DNA of 64,000 nucleotides, from positions 26,847-90,846 of the forward strand of contig JAYFOA010000001.1 of assembly GCA_034933145.1 (NCBI GenBank). The letters are read 5' to 3'. Positions within the stretch are counted from its first letter, which is position 1. The number at the start of each line of letters is the position of its first letter. The position numbers and the translations under genes are program-made. A model generated the notes under the pieces. That model made no database searches, was not told the DNA's origin, and was given only the letters and a program-made list of their open reading frames with translations. Below, piece by piece: positions 1-9,377 of the stretch. The DNA is from UBA4644 sp034933145 (GTDB lineage: Bacteria > Bacillota > Clostridia > Oscillospirales > Butyricicoccaceae).

Positions 1-24
1 CTTGCAGTTCAGGATCTCTGCCAT
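1..24 (-). CDS. start of a CDS cut by the window edge, possibly FolD
   Basis: Just after the purL stop, an ATG at 24 follows a GGGGGAG ribosome site and opens the peptide MAEILNCK before the window ends. It would be the next gene of the purine operon. The N-terminus resembles that of FolD (methylene-THF dehydrogenase/cyclohydrolase), which makes the 10-formyl-THF used by PurN and by AICAR transformylase. Eight codons cannot prove this, so the FolD reading is inference from context. Confidence 0.35.
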
Positions 25-27
25 CAC

Positions 28-3000
28 TTACTCCCCCTTAAAATACCGTACCGCGCTGCGGAACAGGCCGATGTCATAGTTCCCGGGCACATTTTTGTAA
101 AGACCGTCCCCGATGCGTTCGCTGTGGCTCATCTTGCCAAATACGCGGCCGTCCGGCGAGGTAATACCCTCTACGGCACCGGCGGAGCCATTGGGATTAT
201 ACCGGATGTCCAAAGTGGGAACACCCGAAAAGTCGGCATATTGCGTGGCGATCTGCCCGTTTTCCGCCAGTGTCTGAAGCAGTGCGCCTTCACAGAGGAA
301 GCGCCCCTCACCGTGAGAAACAGGGACGGTGAACACGTCTCCGGGTTTTGTCTCCCGCAGCCATGGAGATTTGTTGGATGCAACCCGCGTGCGCACCAGC
401 CGCGACTGATGGCGGCCGATCACGTTATAGGTCAGCGTCGGGCAATGCTCGTCGGTATCAATAATCTTCCCGAAAGGAATCAGCCCCAGCTTGATAAGCG
501 CCTGGAACCCGTTGCATACGCCGCACATCAGGCCTCCGCGTGCGTCCAGCAGATCGGATACGCCGTCCGACACCGCGCCGTTGCGGAAAAAGGAAGTGAT
601 AAACTTGGCGCTGCCGTCCGGTTCGTCGCCGCCGGAAAATCCGCCGGGGATGAAAACGGCCTGGGACCGGCGCAAGGCCGCGGCAAAATCATTTACTGAA
701 GCGCGGATATCTTCCGCCGTCCGGTTTCGGATGACAAAAATCTGCGCCTCCAGCCCGGCGGCCTCCGCTGCCTTCGCGGAGTCGTATTCACAGTTCGTAC
801 CAGGGAATACGGGGATCAGAACCCGTGCGTGTGCCGTGCATACGGCCGGGGCCGGATACGCCTTGGCCGAAAAATCCAGGCGCGGAATGGGAGAAGCCGG
901 TGCCTCGGCCTTCTGCGGATAGACAGGCTCAAGTCGGCGCTCATAGGCCGCCAGCAGCTCATCGAGCGCGATGGTCTCTCCGTCCCCGCAAAGCTCTGCG
1001 GTCTCGGTAACCTCACCCAGCGGCAGGCCGACCGGTTCGTCGTCCGTCAGCTCCAGCACAAAAGCGCAGGGCAGATAGCCAAACAGCTCCCGCCTGCTCC
1101 GTGCAGGGTCAAAGCGAAAGCCAAGGCCATTGCCGAAACACATCTTTGTCACTGCCTCCGCCACACCGCCGCGGCCGGCAACATAGGCGGCGCAGGCCTT
1201 TCCGGTATGCAGCAGCGACCGTACCTGTGCGAACGTATGAAGCAGCGCCTCGCCGGATGGCAGACCGTCCTCTCCGCATTCTGGAACCAGCAGGGCGGCC
1301 TTGTGTCCCGCCGCCTTAAACTCCGGCGATACGATCTCTCCGATGTCTGCCGTGGTTACGGCAAACGAGATCAGCGTTGGCGGGACGTCCAATTGCTCAA
1401 AGGTACCGCTCATGGAGTCTTTGCCGCCGATGGCGGCAAGCCCGAGCGCCTTCTGCGCCTTATACGCGCCCAGCAGGGCGGCAAACGGTTTCCCCCATCG
1501 GGCGGGGTCGCGGCCCGGCTTCTCAAAATATTCCTGGAAAGACAGATAGCAGTTTTTCAGTCCGCCGCCGGCGGCAGCCAGCTTTGCGACTGATTCCGCC
1601 ACCGCCAGATAGGCCCCATGGAACGGACTGTTTTCAGATACATAAGGGTCAAAGCCCCAGGACATGAGTGAGCAGGTGCCGGTATCTCCATGCTCGCGGG
1701 ACAGCTTATGCGCCATGGTCTGGATTGGTGTGCGCTGGTGCTTTCCGCCGAACGGCATGAGCACCGTGCCCGCTCCCACCGTGGAGTCAAACCGTTCGGA
1801 CAGCCCCTGCCGCGAGCAAAAGCTCAGATTGCCGCATAGCGCTTTCAGCTTATCCGCAAACCCGCCGGACAGATCGTTTTCATAAATTTTACCCGCTGCG
1901 GCTGAAACGGTAATATGTTTTTCCGCTCCGTTGGAATCAAGGAATTCACGCGACAGGTCAACGATCACATCGCCATTCCAACGCATGGTCATACGTTCTT
2001 CCGCCTTGACATAGGCAACAACGGTGGCCTCCAGATTCTCTCCGTGAGCCAACGCAAGAAACTGCCGGGCATCGGCCTCCGCCACGACGACGGCCATGCG
2101 CTCCTGCGATTCGCTGATCGCCAGCTCCGTCCCGTCCAAGCCCTCATATTTCTTCGGTACGGCGCTCAAATCTATATCCAGCCCCTCTGCCAGCTCGCCG
2201 ATGGCGACCGACACACCACCGGCGCCGAAATCGTTGCAGCGCTTAATCAGCTTTGCGGCCTCCCGATCACGGAACAGGCGCTGGAGCTTGCGCTCCTCGG
2301 GCGCGTTGCCCTTCTGCACCTCAGCCCCGCAGGCCTCCAATGAGCCGAGCGTATGAGACTTGGAAGAACCGGTGGCGCCGCCGCAGCCGTCGCGACCCGT
2401 ACGGCCGCCCAGCAGAATCACCACGTCGCCGGGTGCCGGCGTCTCACGCCGGACATTTTTTTGCGGGGCAGCGGCAATTACCGCGCCGACTTCCATGCGT
2501 TTCGCGGCATACCCGGGGTGATACAACTCGTCCACGATACCGGTGCAGAGGCCGATCTGATTGCCGTAGGAACTATAGCCCGCCGCCGCAGAAGTGCAGA
2601 TCTTACGCTGCGGCAGCTTGCCGGGCAGCGTTTCGGAGATCGGCGTCAGCGGGTCGGCCGCACCGGTCAGGCGCATGGCGGCGTAAACGTAGGCGCGTCC
2701 CGACAGCGGGTCGCGGATCGCGCCGCCGATGCAGGTAGCCGCGCCGCCGAAGGGTTCAATTTCGGTAGGATGGTTATGGGTCTCGTTCTTGAAAAGCAGC
2801 AGCCACGGCTCGTGCCCGCCTTCGGTCTCCACTTCCACCTTCACGGTGCAGGCGTTGATCTCCTCGGACTCATCGAGGCCCTGCAGCCCACCGCCGGCCT
2901 TCAGCCATTTGACGGCAACGGTAGCCAGATCCATCAGGCATACCGGCTTTTGAATACCCAGCGCCGCCCGTGTGGCAAGATAGTCCCGATAGGTTTCTTC

Positions 3001-3714
3001 CAGCATCGGGTCGGCAAATTCCGCTTTATCAATCTCCGTGCGGAAGGTCGTATGGCGACAGTGATCACTCCAATAGGTGTCGATGAGCCGCAGCTCGGTC
3101 ATGGTCGGGTCGCGGCCCTCTTCTTCAAAATACGAGCGGCAAAAACGCAGATCAGCCTCGTCCATGGCAAGGCCGTACTCCCGGATAAAGGCCGCATCGT
3201 CGGTCATATCCCGGAAGCCCTGAAGCACCGCCACCTGCGGCGGCGCGGGATAGACCTGCGCCAGCGTTTCCGGCAGCGCAAGCGATGCCTCCCGTGCCTC
3301 CACGGGGTTGATAACGTACTTTTTGATCTGGCAGAGGTCATCCTCCGTCAGCGGGCCCTCCGGCAGATATACCTTCGCGCTCCGTACCGTCGGCCGTTCA
3401 CACTGGGCCAGCAGCTGGATGCATTGGGCCGCAGAATCCGCCCGCTGGTCGAACTGACCGGGCAGATATTCCACCGCAAAGGTATATTTGCTTTCCGGCA
3501 GCGTGGCATAGGTCAGATCGAGCTGCGGCTCAGAGAAAACCTTTGTCCGGCAGCGATCAAACAATTCATCGTCCAGCCCCTCCGTGTCATAACGGCAAAG
3601 CAGCCGCAGGCCAGTGAGGTTTTCGATGCCTACCACCGTCCGCAGGTCGGCAAGCAGGGCCTTTGCCTCTCCGTCGAGGCCAGACCGCTTTTCCACATAC
3701 AGTCTCCGAACCAT
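28..3714 (-). CDS. purL: phosphoribosylformylglycinamidine synthase, single-chain PurL-PurQ type
   Basis: Converts FGAR, glutamine and ATP to FGAM, the fourth step of IMP synthesis. The protein is about 1228 residues, the length of the large single-chain form that carries both synthetase and glutaminase. The FGAM-synthetase core fills roughly residues 180-940, with the motif FKNETHNHPTEIEPFGG (ATP/Mg site). A class I glutaminase starts near residue 963, with nucleophile Cys about 1067 in GVCNGFQ and His/Glu about 1134/1136 in SHGEG. The ATG at 3714 is preferred over a GTG at 3723 because GGGGGAG lies 8 nt upstream of it. It overlaps the end of purD. No separate purS or purQ is needed. Confidence 0.96.
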   Translation of the reverse strand: MVRRLYVEKRSGLDGEAKALLADLRTVVGIENLTGLRLLCRYDTEGLDDELFDRCRTKVFSEPQLDLTYATLPESKYTFAVEYLPGQFDQRADSAAQCIQLLAQCERPTVRSAKVYLPEGPLTEDDLCQIKKYVINPVEAREASLALPETLAQVYPAPPQVAVLQGFRDMTDDAAFIREYGLAMDEADLRFCRSYFEEEGRDPTMTELRLIDTYWSDHCRHTTFRTEIDKAEFADPMLEETYRDYLATRAALGIQKPVCLMDLATVAVKWLKAGGGLQGLDESEEINACTVKVEVETEGGHEPWLLLFKNETHNHPTEIEPFGGAATCIGGAIRDPLSGRAYVYAAMRLTGAADPLTPISETLPGKLPQRKICTSAAAGYSSYGNQIGLCTGIVDELYHPGYAAKRMEVGAVIAAAPQKNVRRETPAPGDVVILLGGRTGRDGCGGATGSSKSHTLGSLEACGAEVQKGNAPEERKLQRLFRDREAAKLIKRCNDFGAGGVSVAIGELAEGLDIDLSAVPKKYEGLDGTELAISESQERMAVVVAEADARQFLALAHGENLEATVVAYVKAEERMTMRWNGDVIVDLSREFLDSNGAEKHITVSAAAGKIYENDLSGGFADKLKALCGNLSFCSRQGLSERFDSTVGAGTVLMPFGGKHQRTPIQTMAHKLSREHGDTGTCSLMSWGFDPYVSENSPFHGAYLAVAESVAKLAAAGGGLKNCYLSFQEYFEKPGRDPARWGKPFAALLGAYKAQKALGLAAIGGKDSMSGTFEQLDVPPTLISFAVTTADIGEIVSPEFKAAGHKAALLVPECGEDGLPSGEALLHTFAQVRSLLHTGKACAAYVAGRGGVAEAVTKMCFGNGLGFRFDPARSRRELFGYLPCAFVLELTDDEPVGLPLGEVTETAELCGDGETIALDELLAAYERRLEPVYPQKAEAPASPIPRLDFSAKAYPAPAVCTAHARVLIPVFPGTNCEYDSAKAAEAAGLEAQIFVIRNRTAEDIRASVNDFAAALRRSQAVFIPGGFSGGDEPDGSAKFITSFFRNGAVSDGVSDLLDARGGLMCGVCNGFQALIKLGLIPFGKIIDTDEHCPTLTYNVIGRHQSRLVRTRVASNKSPWLRETKPGDVFTVPVSHGEGRFLCEGALLQTLAENGQIATQYADFSGVPTLDIRYNPNGSAGAVEGITSPDGRVFGKMSHSERIGDGLYKNVPGNYDIGLFRSAVRYFKGE

Positions 3715-3719
3715 CGGGC

Positions 3720-4994
3720 TCACTCCCCCTTCTTTGCCGCCAGCGCCCGCGCGCCGATATCACTGCGGCAGTATTTATTGTCGAACTTTACATCAGCAGC
3801 GGCGGTATATGCCTTTTGAACAGCCTCCACCAGCGTATCCGCCACAGCGGTAACGCCCAGTACCCGTCCGCCGGAGGTGCGCAGCACGCCGCCCTCCGCT
3901 TTTGCGCCGGCGACAAAAACGGAAACGCCGTTTCCTTCTTCCGGCAGTGTCAGCGCAAAGCCTGTATCGTACTGTGCCGGATAACCGCCGGAGGCGAGTA
4001 CGACGCAGCAGGAATTCCGATCGGAAAAGTGCACTTCGGCATTTTTCAGCTCGCCTGCCACGACAGCTTCCATCACTGTCAGTAAATCGCTTTCCATCAA
4101 CGGCAGGACAACCTGCGTCTCCGGATCTCCAAAGCGGCAGTTGTATTCGATGACCTTCGGTCCGTCCTTTGTCAGCATCAGGCCAAAATAGAGGCAGCCA
4201 CGGAATGGCCGTCCTTCTTCAGCCATCGCACGAGCCGTGGGGAGAAAGATCTCATTCATGCACCGCTTTGCAATCTCCGGCGTATAGAACGGATTGGGGG
4301 CCACGGCACCCATGCCGCCGGTATTTGGGCCCTCGTCCCCGTCCCGCGCCCGCTTATGATCCATGGAGCTGACCATCGGAACAACGGTCTCTCCGTCGGT
4401 AAAGGTCAAAACCGATACCTCAGGCCCAGTGAGATATTCCTCAATCAGCACCCGCGCGCCGCTGTCGCCGAAGATCCGGTCGGACATCATAGAATGGACG
4501 GCAGCCTGTGCCTCCTCCCGTGTCTGCGCGATAGTAACGCCTTTTCCCAGAGCCAGACCGTCCGCTTTGACCACGGTTGGCAAGGGCGCGTCACTCAGAT
4601 AGTCCATGGCCTCTTTTTCATCGGAAAATACAGCAAAGGCCGCCGTAGGAATTCCATATTTTTTCATGAGCCGTTTGGCAAACACCTTACTGCTCTCGAT
4701 CTGTGCCGCCTTTTGGTTGGGGCCGAAGGCCGGGATCCCCGCCGCCTCCAGCGCGTCCACCGCGCCCAGGGCCAGCGGGTCATCCGGCGCAACGACGGCA
4801 AACTCTACATGATGCTCTTTCGCAAAAGCGACAATACCGGGGATGTCCTTTGCACCCACCGGCACGCAGACGGCATCCCGGGCGATACCGCCGTTGCCCG
4901 GCAGAGCATACAGCGCCGTGATGCGGGGATTTTCCCTCATTTTTTTGATGATGGCGTGCTCGCGCCCGCCGCCGCCCACGACCAATACGTTCAT
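3720..4994 (-). CDS. purD: phosphoribosylamine-glycine ligase
   Basis: ATP-grasp enzyme joining phosphoribosylamine and glycine to give GAR, the second step of the pathway. The N-terminus MNVLVVGGGGREHAI is diagnostic of PurD. The ATP-grasp signatures follow (VVKADGLALGKGV near residue 140, YNCRFGDPETQ near residue 285). The length of about 424 residues is normal. The start is the ATG at 4994, with GGGGTG 6 nt upstream, not the in-frame GTG three codons earlier. It lies between AICAR transformylase and purL in the operon and its stop overlaps the purL ribosome site. Confidence 0.96.
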   Translation of the reverse strand: MNVLVVGGGGREHAIIKKMRENPRITALYALPGNGGIARDAVCVPVGAKDIPGIVAFAKEHHVEFAVVAPDDPLALGAVDALEAAGIPAFGPNQKAAQIESSKVFAKRLMKKYGIPTAAFAVFSDEKEAMDYLSDAPLPTVVKADGLALGKGVTIAQTREEAQAAVHSMMSDRIFGDSGARVLIEEYLTGPEVSVLTFTDGETVVPMVSSMDHKRARDGDEGPNTGGMGAVAPNPFYTPEIAKRCMNEIFLPTARAMAEEGRPFRGCLYFGLMLTKDGPKVIEYNCRFGDPETQVVLPLMESDLLTVMEAVVAGELKNAEVHFSDRNSCCVVLASGGYPAQYDTGFALTLPEEGNGVSVFVAGAKAEGGVLRTSGGRVLGVTAVADTLVEAVQKAYTAAADVKFDNKYCRSDIGARALAAKKGE

Positions 4995-5064
4995 TCTGCG
5001 CACCCCGTTTCTTGTTTACTGAAGTCTTATGCCGTATTCCACAGCCTGTGGAATACGGTACTGC

Positions 5065-6249
5065 TTAATGATGGAACAGCCGCGTGCCGGTAAAGGCCAT
5101 GACCATATCATGCGTGTTACAGCAATCGATCACCAGATCGTCCCGCAGGGAGCCGCCCGGCTGGGCCACATAACACACGCCGCTGCGATATGCCCGCTCG
5201 ATATTATCGGCGAATGGAAAAAAAGCATCGCTGCCCAGCGAAACGCCGGAGATGGTGTGGAGATATGCCTCTTTTTCCGCGGCGGTCAGCGGCTCCGGCC
5301 TCCGGGTGAAGAACCGCTGCCAAACCCCGTCGGCACAGACATCCTCCTCATTGCCGTTGATATACCCGTCCACGGCGTTGTCCCGCTCCGGACGGCCCAG
5401 CTTCTCGATAAAAGGCAGGGCCAGCACCTTTTCGTGCTGCCGGAGCTGCCAGGTATCGGCCTTTGTCCCGGCAAGCCGGGTGCAGTGGATACGGGACTGC
5501 TGTCCCGCACCGACGCCGATCGCCTGCCCGCCAAAGGCGTAGCAGACCGAATTGGACTGGGTATATTTCAACGTGATGAGCGCCACCAGAAGATCACGGC
5601 GGGCACTCTCCGGCATATTACAGTTTTTTGTAACAATATTGCAAAGAAGATTCTCGTCAATCCGAACCTCGTTGCGCCCCTGCTCAAAAGTGACTCCGAA
5701 CACCTGCTTGCGCTCCACAGATGCAGGAACATAGGACGGGTCGATGCGTACGACATTGTATCGGCCGTCTTTCTTCTGCCGAAGAATCTCAATCGCCCCG
5801 TCGGTATATCCTGGCGCGATGACGCCGTCGGAGACCTCCCGCTTTAAAAGACGGGCCGTTGTTTCATCACAGACATCAGACAACGCCGCCCAGTCGCCGA
5901 AGGAGCTCAGCCGGTCGGTGCCGCGGGCGCGGGCATAGGCGCAGGCCAGCGGGGAGTCGTCCAGCCCCTTTACCTTTTCCACAAAGCAGGCTTTTTTCAG
6001 TCCTTCCGGCAAGGGCAGGCCCAACGCGCCGGAGGTGGGGCTGACATGCTTGAAAGAGGCCGCCGCCGGCAGGCCGCAAGAAGCCTTCAGCTCACGTACC
6101 AGCTGCCAGCCGTTAAGCGCGTCGAGAAAATTGATGTATCCCGGATTGCCGGAGAGCACCTCTACCGGCAGCTCTGCACCATTATCCATAAAAATGCGTG
6201 CCGGCTTTTGATTCGGGTTGCAGCCGTATTTGAGCGAAAGTTCGTTCAT
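5065..6249 (-). CDS. purH: stand-alone AICAR transformylase (PurH C-terminal domain only)
   Basis: Transfers a formyl group from 10-formyl-THF to AICAR (ZMP), giving FAICAR. At 394 residues it holds only the transformylase half of PurH: it begins at LKYGCNPNQKPARIF, the usual start of that domain, and carries the catalytic Lys-His pair in SFKHVSPTSGA near residue 62. The MGS-like IMP cyclohydrolase domain that normally precedes it (about 200 residues) is missing. That activity is supplied by the PurO-like gene just upstream. The ATG at 6249 has GGAGGTATCC directly upstream, so the longer frame is rejected. Its substrate ZMP is the precursor of the ZTP sensed by the operon's riboswitch. Confidence 0.93.
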   Translation of the reverse strand: MNELSLKYGCNPNQKPARIFMDNGAELPVEVLSGNPGYINFLDALNGWQLVRELKASCGLPAAASFKHVSPTSGALGLPLPEGLKKACFVEKVKGLDDSPLACAYARARGTDRLSSFGDWAALSDVCDETTARLLKREVSDGVIAPGYTDGAIEILRQKKDGRYNVVRIDPSYVPASVERKQVFGVTFEQGRNEVRIDENLLCNIVTKNCNMPESARRDLLVALITLKYTQSNSVCYAFGGQAIGVGAGQQSRIHCTRLAGTKADTWQLRQHEKVLALPFIEKLGRPERDNAVDGYINGNEEDVCADGVWQRFFTRRPEPLTAAEKEAYLHTISGVSLGSDAFFPFADNIERAYRSGVCYVAQPGGSLRDDLVIDCCNTHDMVMAFTGTRLFHH

Positions 6250-6330
6250 AGGATACCTCCGTGTTCCAAAATCTTCTGGCGAAAAGTGCGGCGGCACAGG
6301 CCGCGGCTTTATATTATAATGAGCGTTGGT

Positions 6331-7023
6331 TTACGCATTTTTATTTACAATGATGCTCTCGCTTCCGACAGAAACCCAGAGCGATACCCGGTTATCTTCG
6401 TCCAGTGCCTCCCAGAGCATATCCGCCAGCGCCCGTACCCCCAGCGCGGGGAGGGACACTTCCGCCGGTTCGCCGGAATAGGAGGGCAGCGGCGCGCCGA
6501 AGCCCTCATACGTGCTGATAAAATGCCCCACGCCGGAAATCGGCCGGTCATAGGTATAATAAAACCGCCGGCAGCTCTGCGGATCACCATCTGCGCTTTT
6601 CAGAATGGACAGCAGATAAGCCCCATCAGGGAATATAAGGCCGGAAACGCGGGGGGTGTAGTTCGGCGCATCCGGCTCGAATGCACGGCTTTCCAGCGCC
6701 GCCGTCCAGCTTCTGCCCGCAGCCAGAAAATCCCGCAGGGTATCGGTCTGGTCGCCGTTGGTGACAATGGTTATCCTGCCCATTGGCGTATTCAGAATAC
6801 GGACAGGCCGGTAGATCACGAGGCTGGGATCCTGCATCTTTGCCTCATCAAAAGCACGGGTACGGATGCCGTCCTCTGTACGCTCAAACACCCGGTTGCG
6901 GCTGTTTTCACTCCGCCCCATGATGAAATAGGCACATACGGGCGCACCGTCGGAAGCAGTGCCCAGCAGGATGCCCCGGCCGGGGTAAGGCCGAGCGCGC
7001 AAATAGTCAAACAGGTCGATCAT
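6331..7023 (-). CDS. purO: IMP cyclohydrolase, archaeal PurO-like
   Basis: Predicted to close FAICAR to IMP, the last step. The 230-residue protein resembles the PurO/IMP cyclohydrolase-like family first known in archaea: N-terminal YPGRGILLGTASDG with the following YFIMGRSENSRNR, the central NGDQTDT, and PNYTPRVSGL near residue 143. It is unrelated to the cyclohydrolase domain of ordinary bacterial PurH. It lies between purN, which it overlaps by 17 nt, and the stand-alone AICAR transformylase, exactly where the missing activity is needed. The assignment rests on family resemblance plus this complementary gap; a search against PF07826 would settle it. Confidence 0.85.
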   Translation of the reverse strand: MIDLFDYLRARPYPGRGILLGTASDGAPVCAYFIMGRSENSRNRVFERTEDGIRTRAFDEAKMQDPSLVIYRPVRILNTPMGRITIVTNGDQTDTLRDFLAAGRSWTAALESRAFEPDAPNYTPRVSGLIFPDGAYLLSILKSADGDPQSCRRFYYTYDRPISGVGHFISTYEGFGAPLPSYSGEPAEVSLPALGVRALADMLWEALDEDNRVSLWVSVGSESIIVNKNA

Positions 7024-7627
7024 GCTCTTTCTCCTTCGCGATCTCGGCGGATACCTGCTCTGCCGCGCGGGGCAGCAGCACCCATTCGGCCTGCTCCATC
7101 ACACGGTGCTGAAGGCTCTCCGGCGTGTCGTTTTTCTCCACAGGGACAGCTTTCTGATACAGAATTTCCCCGCCGTCGGGAATCTCATTGACAAAATGTA
7201 CCGTAGCGCCTGTGACCCGGACACCGCGAGCCAGGACGGCCTCGTGGACCTTCAGCCCATAATAGCCTTTTCCGCAAAAAGCAGGCAGCAGCGCGGGGTG
7301 AATATTGAGGATACGGCGGGGCCAGCGAGCGACAAATTCCGGGCTCAGAATGCACAAAAACCCCGCCAAAATAATTAGATCAATACGGTATTCCGAAAGC
7401 AGCGCCTGAAGCTCCGCTTCAAAAGTCGCCTGTTTTTTACCTTTCCGCTCCACACAGACGGCGGGAATCACATGCGATTTTGCCCGCTCGAGCGCGTAGG
7501 CATCCGGCCGGCTGGCGATCACCAGCTCAATATGGCCGCTGTGCAGTGCGCCGACATCCTGTGCATCCAGTAAAGCCTGCAGGTTCGTACCGCCGCCGGA
7601 GACAAGCACCGCGATGCGGGTCAGCAT
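7007..7627 (-). CDS. purN: phosphoribosylglycinamide formyltransferase, folate-dependent
   Basis: Formylates GAR with 10-formyl-THF. The 206-residue length and motifs fit PurN: VLVSGGGTNLQALLDA at the N-terminus, the catalytic Asn-His pair in LNIHPALLPAF near residue 107, and the catalytic Asp in NEIPDGG near residue 143. It overlaps purM by 7 nt and purO by 17 nt, so the three genes are translationally coupled. As a folate-requiring enzyme it is sensible under a ZTP riboswitch, which reports low 10-formyl-THF. Confidence 0.95.
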   Translation of the reverse strand: MLTRIAVLVSGGGTNLQALLDAQDVGALHSGHIELVIASRPDAYALERAKSHVIPAVCVERKGKKQATFEAELQALLSEYRIDLIILAGFLCILSPEFVARWPRRILNIHPALLPAFCGKGYYGLKVHEAVLARGVRVTGATVHFVNEIPDGGEILYQKAVPVEKNDTPESLQHRVMEQAEWVLLPRAAEQVSAEIAKEKEHDRPV

Positions 7628-8661
7628 AGCAGGACGCCCTGATCGGAGGAAACGGTCTCGCCCATTACATAGGCATATACGCCATTCTGCTTCAGGATCT
7701 CCAATGCTGTATAAGCATCGCCCGCGTCGACCACCACCGCCATACCCACACCCATATTGAAAGTATTGAACATGTCGCGCTCGGGAATATTTCCCGTCCG
7801 CTGCAGCAGGGCGAAAACCGGTGGGATCCGCAGGGTGCGCTTTTCCACTTTTGCCGCGATCCCATTAGGGAGGCAGCGGGGAATATTTTCGAAGAACCCA
7901 CCGCCGGTGATATGGGACACGCCCTTGACGGGAATCTTGTCAAACAGTGCCAGCACAGGCTTGACATAAATTGCCGTCGGTGCCAGAAGCGCCTCGCCCA
8001 AAGATGCGCCGCTCAGCTCCGACCGAGGTGCGCACAGATCCGTGTGCTCCACGTCGAAGACACGCCGTACCAGCGAAAAGCCGTTGGAATGAACGCCGGT
8101 GGACGGCAGCGCCAGAATGGCGTCTCCCGGTTTAATCCGATTTCTGTCGGGCAGTCGGTTCTCGTCGGCCAGGCCGACAGCGAACCCTGCCAGATCATAT
8201 TCGTCCTCGGGATAAAAGCCGGGCATCTCAGCGGTCTCGCCGCCGATCAAGGCGCAGCCCGCCTGAACGCAGCCCTCCGCCACGCCGGCCACGATCTCCG
8301 CGATGCGCTCCGGTACGTTTTTGCCGCAGGCGATATAGTCGAGGAAAAACAGCGGCCGCGCGCCGCAGCAGACCACATCATTGACACACATGGCAACGCA
8401 GTCGATCCCGACGGTATCATGCTTGTCCAGCAAAAATGCCAATTTGAGCTTGGTACCCACACCGTCGGTACCCGATACCAACACCGGCTTTCCGATCCCA
8501 TGAAGATCGGGCCGAAACAGGCCGCCAAAACCACCGATGTCGGAGACGACCCCCGGCGTTATTGTTCGCGCCACATGGCGCTTCATGAGTTCCACCGCTT
8601 TATAGCCGGCGGTAATGTCCACGCCGGCGGCGGCGTAGCTTTCGGATCTGGATTCAGACAT
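7621..8661 (-). CDS. purM: phosphoribosylformylglycinamidine cyclo-ligase
   Basis: Makes AIR from FGAM and ATP. The protein is about 346 residues. Its motifs include YAAAGVDITAGYKAVELMK at the start, GVGTKLKLAF and DCVAMCVNDV in the ATP-binding region, and GETAEMPGFY near residue 150. The ATG at 8661 is chosen because GGAAAGGAG sits just upstream; the open frame runs 23 codons further back without a ribosome site. It follows purE after a short gap and overlaps purN. Confidence 0.95.
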   Translation of the reverse strand: MSESRSESYAAAGVDITAGYKAVELMKRHVARTITPGVVSDIGGFGGLFRPDLHGIGKPVLVSGTDGVGTKLKLAFLLDKHDTVGIDCVAMCVNDVVCCGARPLFFLDYIACGKNVPERIAEIVAGVAEGCVQAGCALIGGETAEMPGFYPEDEYDLAGFAVGLADENRLPDRNRIKPGDAILALPSTGVHSNGFSLVRRVFDVEHTDLCAPRSELSGASLGEALLAPTAIYVKPVLALFDKIPVKGVSHITGGGFFENIPRCLPNGIAAKVEKRTLRIPPVFALLQRTGNIPERDMFNTFNMGVGMAVVVDAGDAYTALEILKQNGVYAYVMGETVSSDQGVLLC

Positions 8662-8707
8662 ACTTGTTTTCTCCTTTCCGCTTAGGCAGCAGGTGCGGAA
8701 TGCCGGT

Positions 8708-9202
8708 TTACTTATTGAATTGTTCCTCAATCATCTTGTTTTTTTCAAGAACCTTTTCCGCGGCGGCAATTTTTTTACGCTCCAGTCGTTCTGCCAGCGC
8801 CGTATCTTCCACGGCGAGGATCTGCGCACACAATAAGGCGGCATTGGCGGCCCCATCAATGGCCACCGTCGCCACGGGCACACCCGCGGGCATCTGTACG
8901 GTGGCAAGGAGCGCGTCCATGCCGTCCAGCGTAGAACTTTTCACCGGGATTCCGACCACCGGCAGCGTGGTGTTTGCCGCCAATGCACCCGCCAGATGCG
9001 CCGCTTTTCCCGCCGCGGCAATGATGGCGCCAAATCCGTTTTGGCGGGCATTTTGCGCAAAATCCCTCGCCTGCTCCGGCGTACGGTGAGCGGAGTAAAC
9101 GTGTACCTCTGCGGGGATTTCCAGCTCCTGCAGCGTATCGATCGCTTTCTGCACTACGGGCAAGTCGCTGTCGCTGCCCATCACGATCCCAATTTTTTTC
9201 AT
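8708..9202 (-). CDS. purE: N5-carboxyaminoimidazole ribonucleotide mutase, class I PurE
   Basis: Converts N5-CAIR to CAIR. Length is 164 residues. Class I signatures are visible: IGIVMGSDSDLPVV at the N-terminus, then YSAHRTPEQ and the GIPVKSS loop. The ATG at 9202 has AAAGGAGGTA upstream. It is the first gene of the operon and sits directly behind the ZTP riboswitch terminator. The PurK partner that makes N5-CAIR is not in the window, nor are purF, purC and purB. The open frame extends upstream to 9334 but only through the riboswitch, so that part is not coding. Confidence 0.95.
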   Translation of the reverse strand: MKKIGIVMGSDSDLPVVQKAIDTLQELEIPAEVHVYSAHRTPEQARDFAQNARQNGFGAIIAAAGKAAHLAGALAANTTLPVVGIPVKSSTLDGMDALLATVQMPAGVPVATVAIDGAANAALLCAQILAVEDTALAERLERKKIAAAEKVLEKNKMIEEQFNK

Positions 9203-9230
9203 GGCGTTTGTACCTCCTTTGTCATGGCCG

Positions 9231-9283
9231 AAAAAAAACAAAAAAGACAGCTCTGCCTTGCTACTACCAAAAACAGAACTGCC
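9231..9283 (-). terminator. intrinsic terminator of the ZTP riboswitch
   Basis: GGCAGTTCTG (9274-9283) pairs over ten positions, two of them G-U, with CAGAGCTGTC (9246-9255). A U-rich run of TTTTT, TG and eight T follows. The 5' arm takes in the last bases of the aptamer (GGGC), so ligand binding and terminator folding compete. The mechanism is transcriptional and predicts an ON switch. Confidence 0.88.
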
Positions 9284-9352
9284 CAGACGGTCGGCACTCA
9301 CAAGTCTTTTGCTCCCCTGCGGTTTCGCCCGCACACCCGTCAGTCACAAAAA
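9278..9352 (-). ncRNA. ZTP (pfl motif) riboswitch aptamer
   Basis: Read on the minus strand, the leader of purE has both conserved halves of the pfl/ZTP aptamer: GTGACTGACGGG (9337-9348) with the following hairpin and GGGGAGC, and the 3' block GCCGACCGTCTGGGC (9281-9295). The CCGTC of the 3' block can form the pseudoknot typical of the class. ZTP builds up when 10-formyl-THF is short and AICAR cannot be formylated, so binding should switch on the operon that encodes PurN and AICAR transformylase. Confidence 0.93.
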
Positions 9353-9377
9353 ACCACGTATAAAATGTTACGGCATC

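Noticed and set aside
2353..3819. 488-codon open frame on the plus strand
   Set aside because: Antisense to purL and the end of purD; the protein is Arg/Gln-rich with no domain, as expected of the shadow of GC-rich coding DNA.
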